Shown here piece after piece: positions 62,200 to 64,000 of a stretch of 64,000 nt of DNA. Under the pieces are notes generated by a model, which had not been told where the DNA came from, ran no database searches, and saw only the letters and a list, made by a program, of their open reading frames with translations. The DNA is from Clostridiales bacterium (GTDB lineage Bacteria > Bacillota > Clostridia > Lachnospirales > WQUN01): assembly GCA_031270945.1 (NCBI GenBank), contig JAISWZ010000085.1, forward strand, positions 1-64,000, given 5' to 3'. Each line of letters opens with the position of its first letter. Position 1 is the first letter of the stretch. The position numbers were made by a program, and so were the translations under genes.

Positions 62200-64000
62200 T
62201 CAGCGTTTTGGCTTTGGATAGTAAATCCATTCCGAGCTATCCTCGTCATCGGTGTGATATGCCGCGCCGCCTCTAGGCGCTTCGGGTTGCTCTTCGCGCC
62301 TGGCGCTGCTTGCGCTGGCATAAGTTGCTGGGTTATGGCTTTCAGCGCGGCTTGGGCTTGCATTGCTTGGGCTTGCAGTACTGGCATTGCTTGCCGCGCT
62401 TGCGCTTCCATAGCTTTTGGGATCGCCATGGCTTTCATAGCCGTCATCGTCATGAGCGGCCCAAGCTTCGAAAATGGCCCTTGCTTCCTTGCTTGACAAT
62501 GATTCGCCGCTCCAGCTGTAATCAGCCACTGGATTCCTGGGTGCCGCTTCCGGCTCGCGCCTTTTTGGCTCTTGGGCTGGCGGCTCTCTTTTTGGCGCTG
62601 GCTTGGCTTCGTATCTTTGGCTAGAGCCGCTTGCGCCGTAGCCTTGGCCGTAGCCATCAGCGTCATATCTCTGGCCCGAGTCCTGATCGCCATACCCTTG
62701 GCTGTAGTCGTCAGCGTCGTATCTCTGGCCTGAGTCCTGATCGCCATCCCCCTGGCTGTAGTCGCCAGCGTCATATCTCTGGCCTGAGCGGCTAGATCCG
62801 CGACTACCCTGTCTCTGGCTGGCACCGCGTCCCTCGGAAGCGCTGGCATCGTATCTTTGGCGCTCTGACACTGGCCGCTGGGGCGCAATCGAATCGACCT
62901 CATCCTTTGACGGCGGATACCACACAGGCTCTCCCATTTGGCGCTCCTGGGATTGCTGGGACGCGTCCTGCCAATCCTCGCCCTCATGGCTTTGGGCCTG
63001 CTCCGGCTTTTTAGGCGCCGAATCAAGGGCTAGCGCCTCTTCCTGGGACAAAGGCTGCCAGATCTTCTTTGGGGTGTTTTGATCGGCCTCGCCAACCGCC
63101 TCTTGTTGAGAAGCTTCGCCTTGCGACTCGCCGTTTTCCGGCTCTGCAGGCTTTGAATTTTCATCAGCAAGTTGGGCCTGTTGCGCCGAAGAAGCTATAG
63201 GAGTTGTTGGCGCGCTCCAGCTAAGAGCGTCCAGCCTCTCTGTCAGGGACTGCGCTTCCTGGCTCTTTGCTTGCAGAAGCCTTGACAAGAGCGCTATCTG
63301 CTGGTCTTTTTCCGAATTGCTCCGCTTTAGCCCCTCGACCTGGCTCATTAGGCTCATGGACTCTTCCGTCACGGCCTGCCTCTCGACAGCCGGCGTCTGC
63401 TCCACAACTGGGCCTGCTTCTGGGCCAGGGTAAAAGTCATCGTATAGGTCGGGAATCATCTGGACATCCCAAGGGCATGCATGATCAACATACACCTCTC
63501 TCATGAAAGCTTGGCTTTCGGATTGGCTGGCCTGGCTGATGTAGACCGCCTTTTCAGGGCTCTGGCAAAATTTTGCCTTATATCTTACCGGTCTGCCAAA
63601 AGTGTCCCCGTTGTCCTCGGAGACGCACATATAGAGAATCCCGCCAGACTGGAAAGAGACGCGCAGGGTGTTTTGGACAAAGAAAACAAGGCAGTTCTCT
63701 ATCCTCTGCGCCTCATGAATGGCGATAGGCGGGCCAAAGTCCTTGCCAGCCTTCTTTCTGTATATGAGCTGGCTGGAAAACATGCTCTTCACTACGTAAA
63801 GGGCGTGCACCCCCTTGTCGGTTGCCAGGAAAGAGGTGTCCGGCACGTAATATGGCGTTTGGCAGAACGCGTTGTAAGCTCCTTGCTCCTCTCTTGTTAT
63901 TTCCATGTATCCGAGGTTGTTGTCTGGCGTCCTTTTCTGGTAGAATAGCAATAGGTGATCTCGCGAGAGGCGCTGCACTTGGTAGAGCGATGGCCCAAAC
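62200..64000 (-). CDS. Asp-box (sialidase-like) protein with repetitive disordered tail, 5' end beyond the window
   Basis: The frame stays open to the right edge (FGPSLYQV precedes the first GTG at 63978), so the N-terminus is probably outside. From that GTG, residues 1-150 look beta-rich, with an Asp box SEDNGDTF at 120-127 after ILYMCV, as in BNR/sialidase-type propellers. A coiled coil follows (about 205-250, LKRSNSEKDQQIALLSRLLQ). The remaining ~340 residues are Gln/Ser/Glu-rich and disordered, with about four copies of a SGQRYDA-x-DYSQG-x-GDQD repeat (about 395-450). No signal or anchor is seen. Function unknown. Confidence 0.7.
   Translation of the reverse strand, partial: FGPSLYQVQRLSRDHLLLFYQKRTPDNNLGYMEITREEQGAYNAFCQTPYYVPDTSFLATDKGVHALYVVKSMFSSQLIYRKKAGKDFGPPIAIHEAQRIENCLVFFVQNTLRVSFQSGGILYMCVSEDNGDTFGRPVRYKAKFCQSPEKAVYISQASQSESQAFMREVYVDHACPWDVQMIPDLYDDFYPGPEAGPVVEQTPAVERQAVTEESMSLMSQVEGLKRSNSEKDQQIALLSRLLQAKSQEAQSLTERLDALSWSAPTTPIASSAQQAQLADENSKPAEPENGESQGEASQQEAVGEADQNTPKKIWQPLSQEEALALDSAPKKPEQAQSHEGEDWQDASQQSQERQMGEPVWYPPSKDEVDSIAPQRPVSERQRYDASASEGRGASQRQGSRGSSRSGQRYDAGDYSQGDGDQDSGQRYDADDYSQGYGDQDSGQRYDADGYGQGYGASGSSQRYEAKPAPKREPPAQEPKRREPEAAPRNPVADYSWSGESLSSKEARAIFEAWAAHDDDGYESHGDPKSYGSASAASNASTASPSNASPSRAESHNPATYASASSARREEQPEAPRGGAAYHTDDEDSSEWIYYPKPKR
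62620..62800 (-). repeat. in-frame tandem repeat encoding the RYDA-DYSQG units
   Basis: About three and a half units of roughly 51-54 bp encode GQRYDA(D/G)(D/G)YSQG(Y/D)GDQDS. All keep the reading frame. Confidence 0.8.

Overview
The window looks like a chromosomal segment of an anaerobic clostridial-type Firmicute. The left edge carries uvrC, hprK, murB and the start of rapZ on one strand, an order typical of that phylum. A fermentative pta-ackA pair, a T-box leader, GGAGG-type ribosome binding sites, a BceAB-like transporter and HxlR/MerR regulators fit as well. I cannot name a genus; the membrane glycosyltransferase-like pair at 5-11.6 kb and the abundance of repeats suggest a poorly studied lineage.

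Layout. 0-4.4 kb: uvrC, hprK, murB and rapZ (cut by the edge). 5-11.6 kb: two large polytopic GT-C-like membrane proteins around a FAD oxidoreductase. 11.6-15 kb: pcrA-telA. 15.7-25.7 kb: a MerR regulator, a YdcF-type protein, a BceAB-like ABC transporter, pirin, an alkyladenine glycosylase, a two-component system and a lipoprotein. 25.7-29.8 kb: copper ATPase, then eight tandem promoter/operator copies in front of an HxlR regulator. 30.4-32 kb: an aldo/keto reductase divergent from an AdhR-like MerR regulator, with a textbook 19-bp-spacer promoter. 32-37.6 kb: about 5.5 kb without a credible protein gene, holding a degenerate array of repeated units, each with a promoter and most with a terminator-like hairpin. 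37.6-48 kb: a methyltransferase, two identical tRNA-Lys genes, a lipoprotein, pta-ackA, a solitary tyrosine recombinase, thrS and a MATE transporter. 48-53.5 kb: a T-box-led run of an RsmF-type methyltransferase, ygiQ and thrC. 53.8-64 kb: an Asp-rich zinc-ribbon protein, topA, glgB and a partial Asp-box protein with a repetitive tail.

Three layers of repetition overlie ordinary core metabolism. The first is a dispersed family of palindromic elements of about 40-160 bp with GCATATCCCAAAATT ends, at least fourteen of them, all intergenic. The second is local tandem duplication of gene edges: promoters, terminators, a tRNA gene, and the 3' ends of at least four genes including their stop codons. 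The third is a set of A/T-only tracts next to gene ends. The best candidates for something undescribed are the 32-37 kb array, read here as tandem noncoding transcription units on the + strand, and the eight-copy HxlR-type operator array. Both are inferences from sequence alone.
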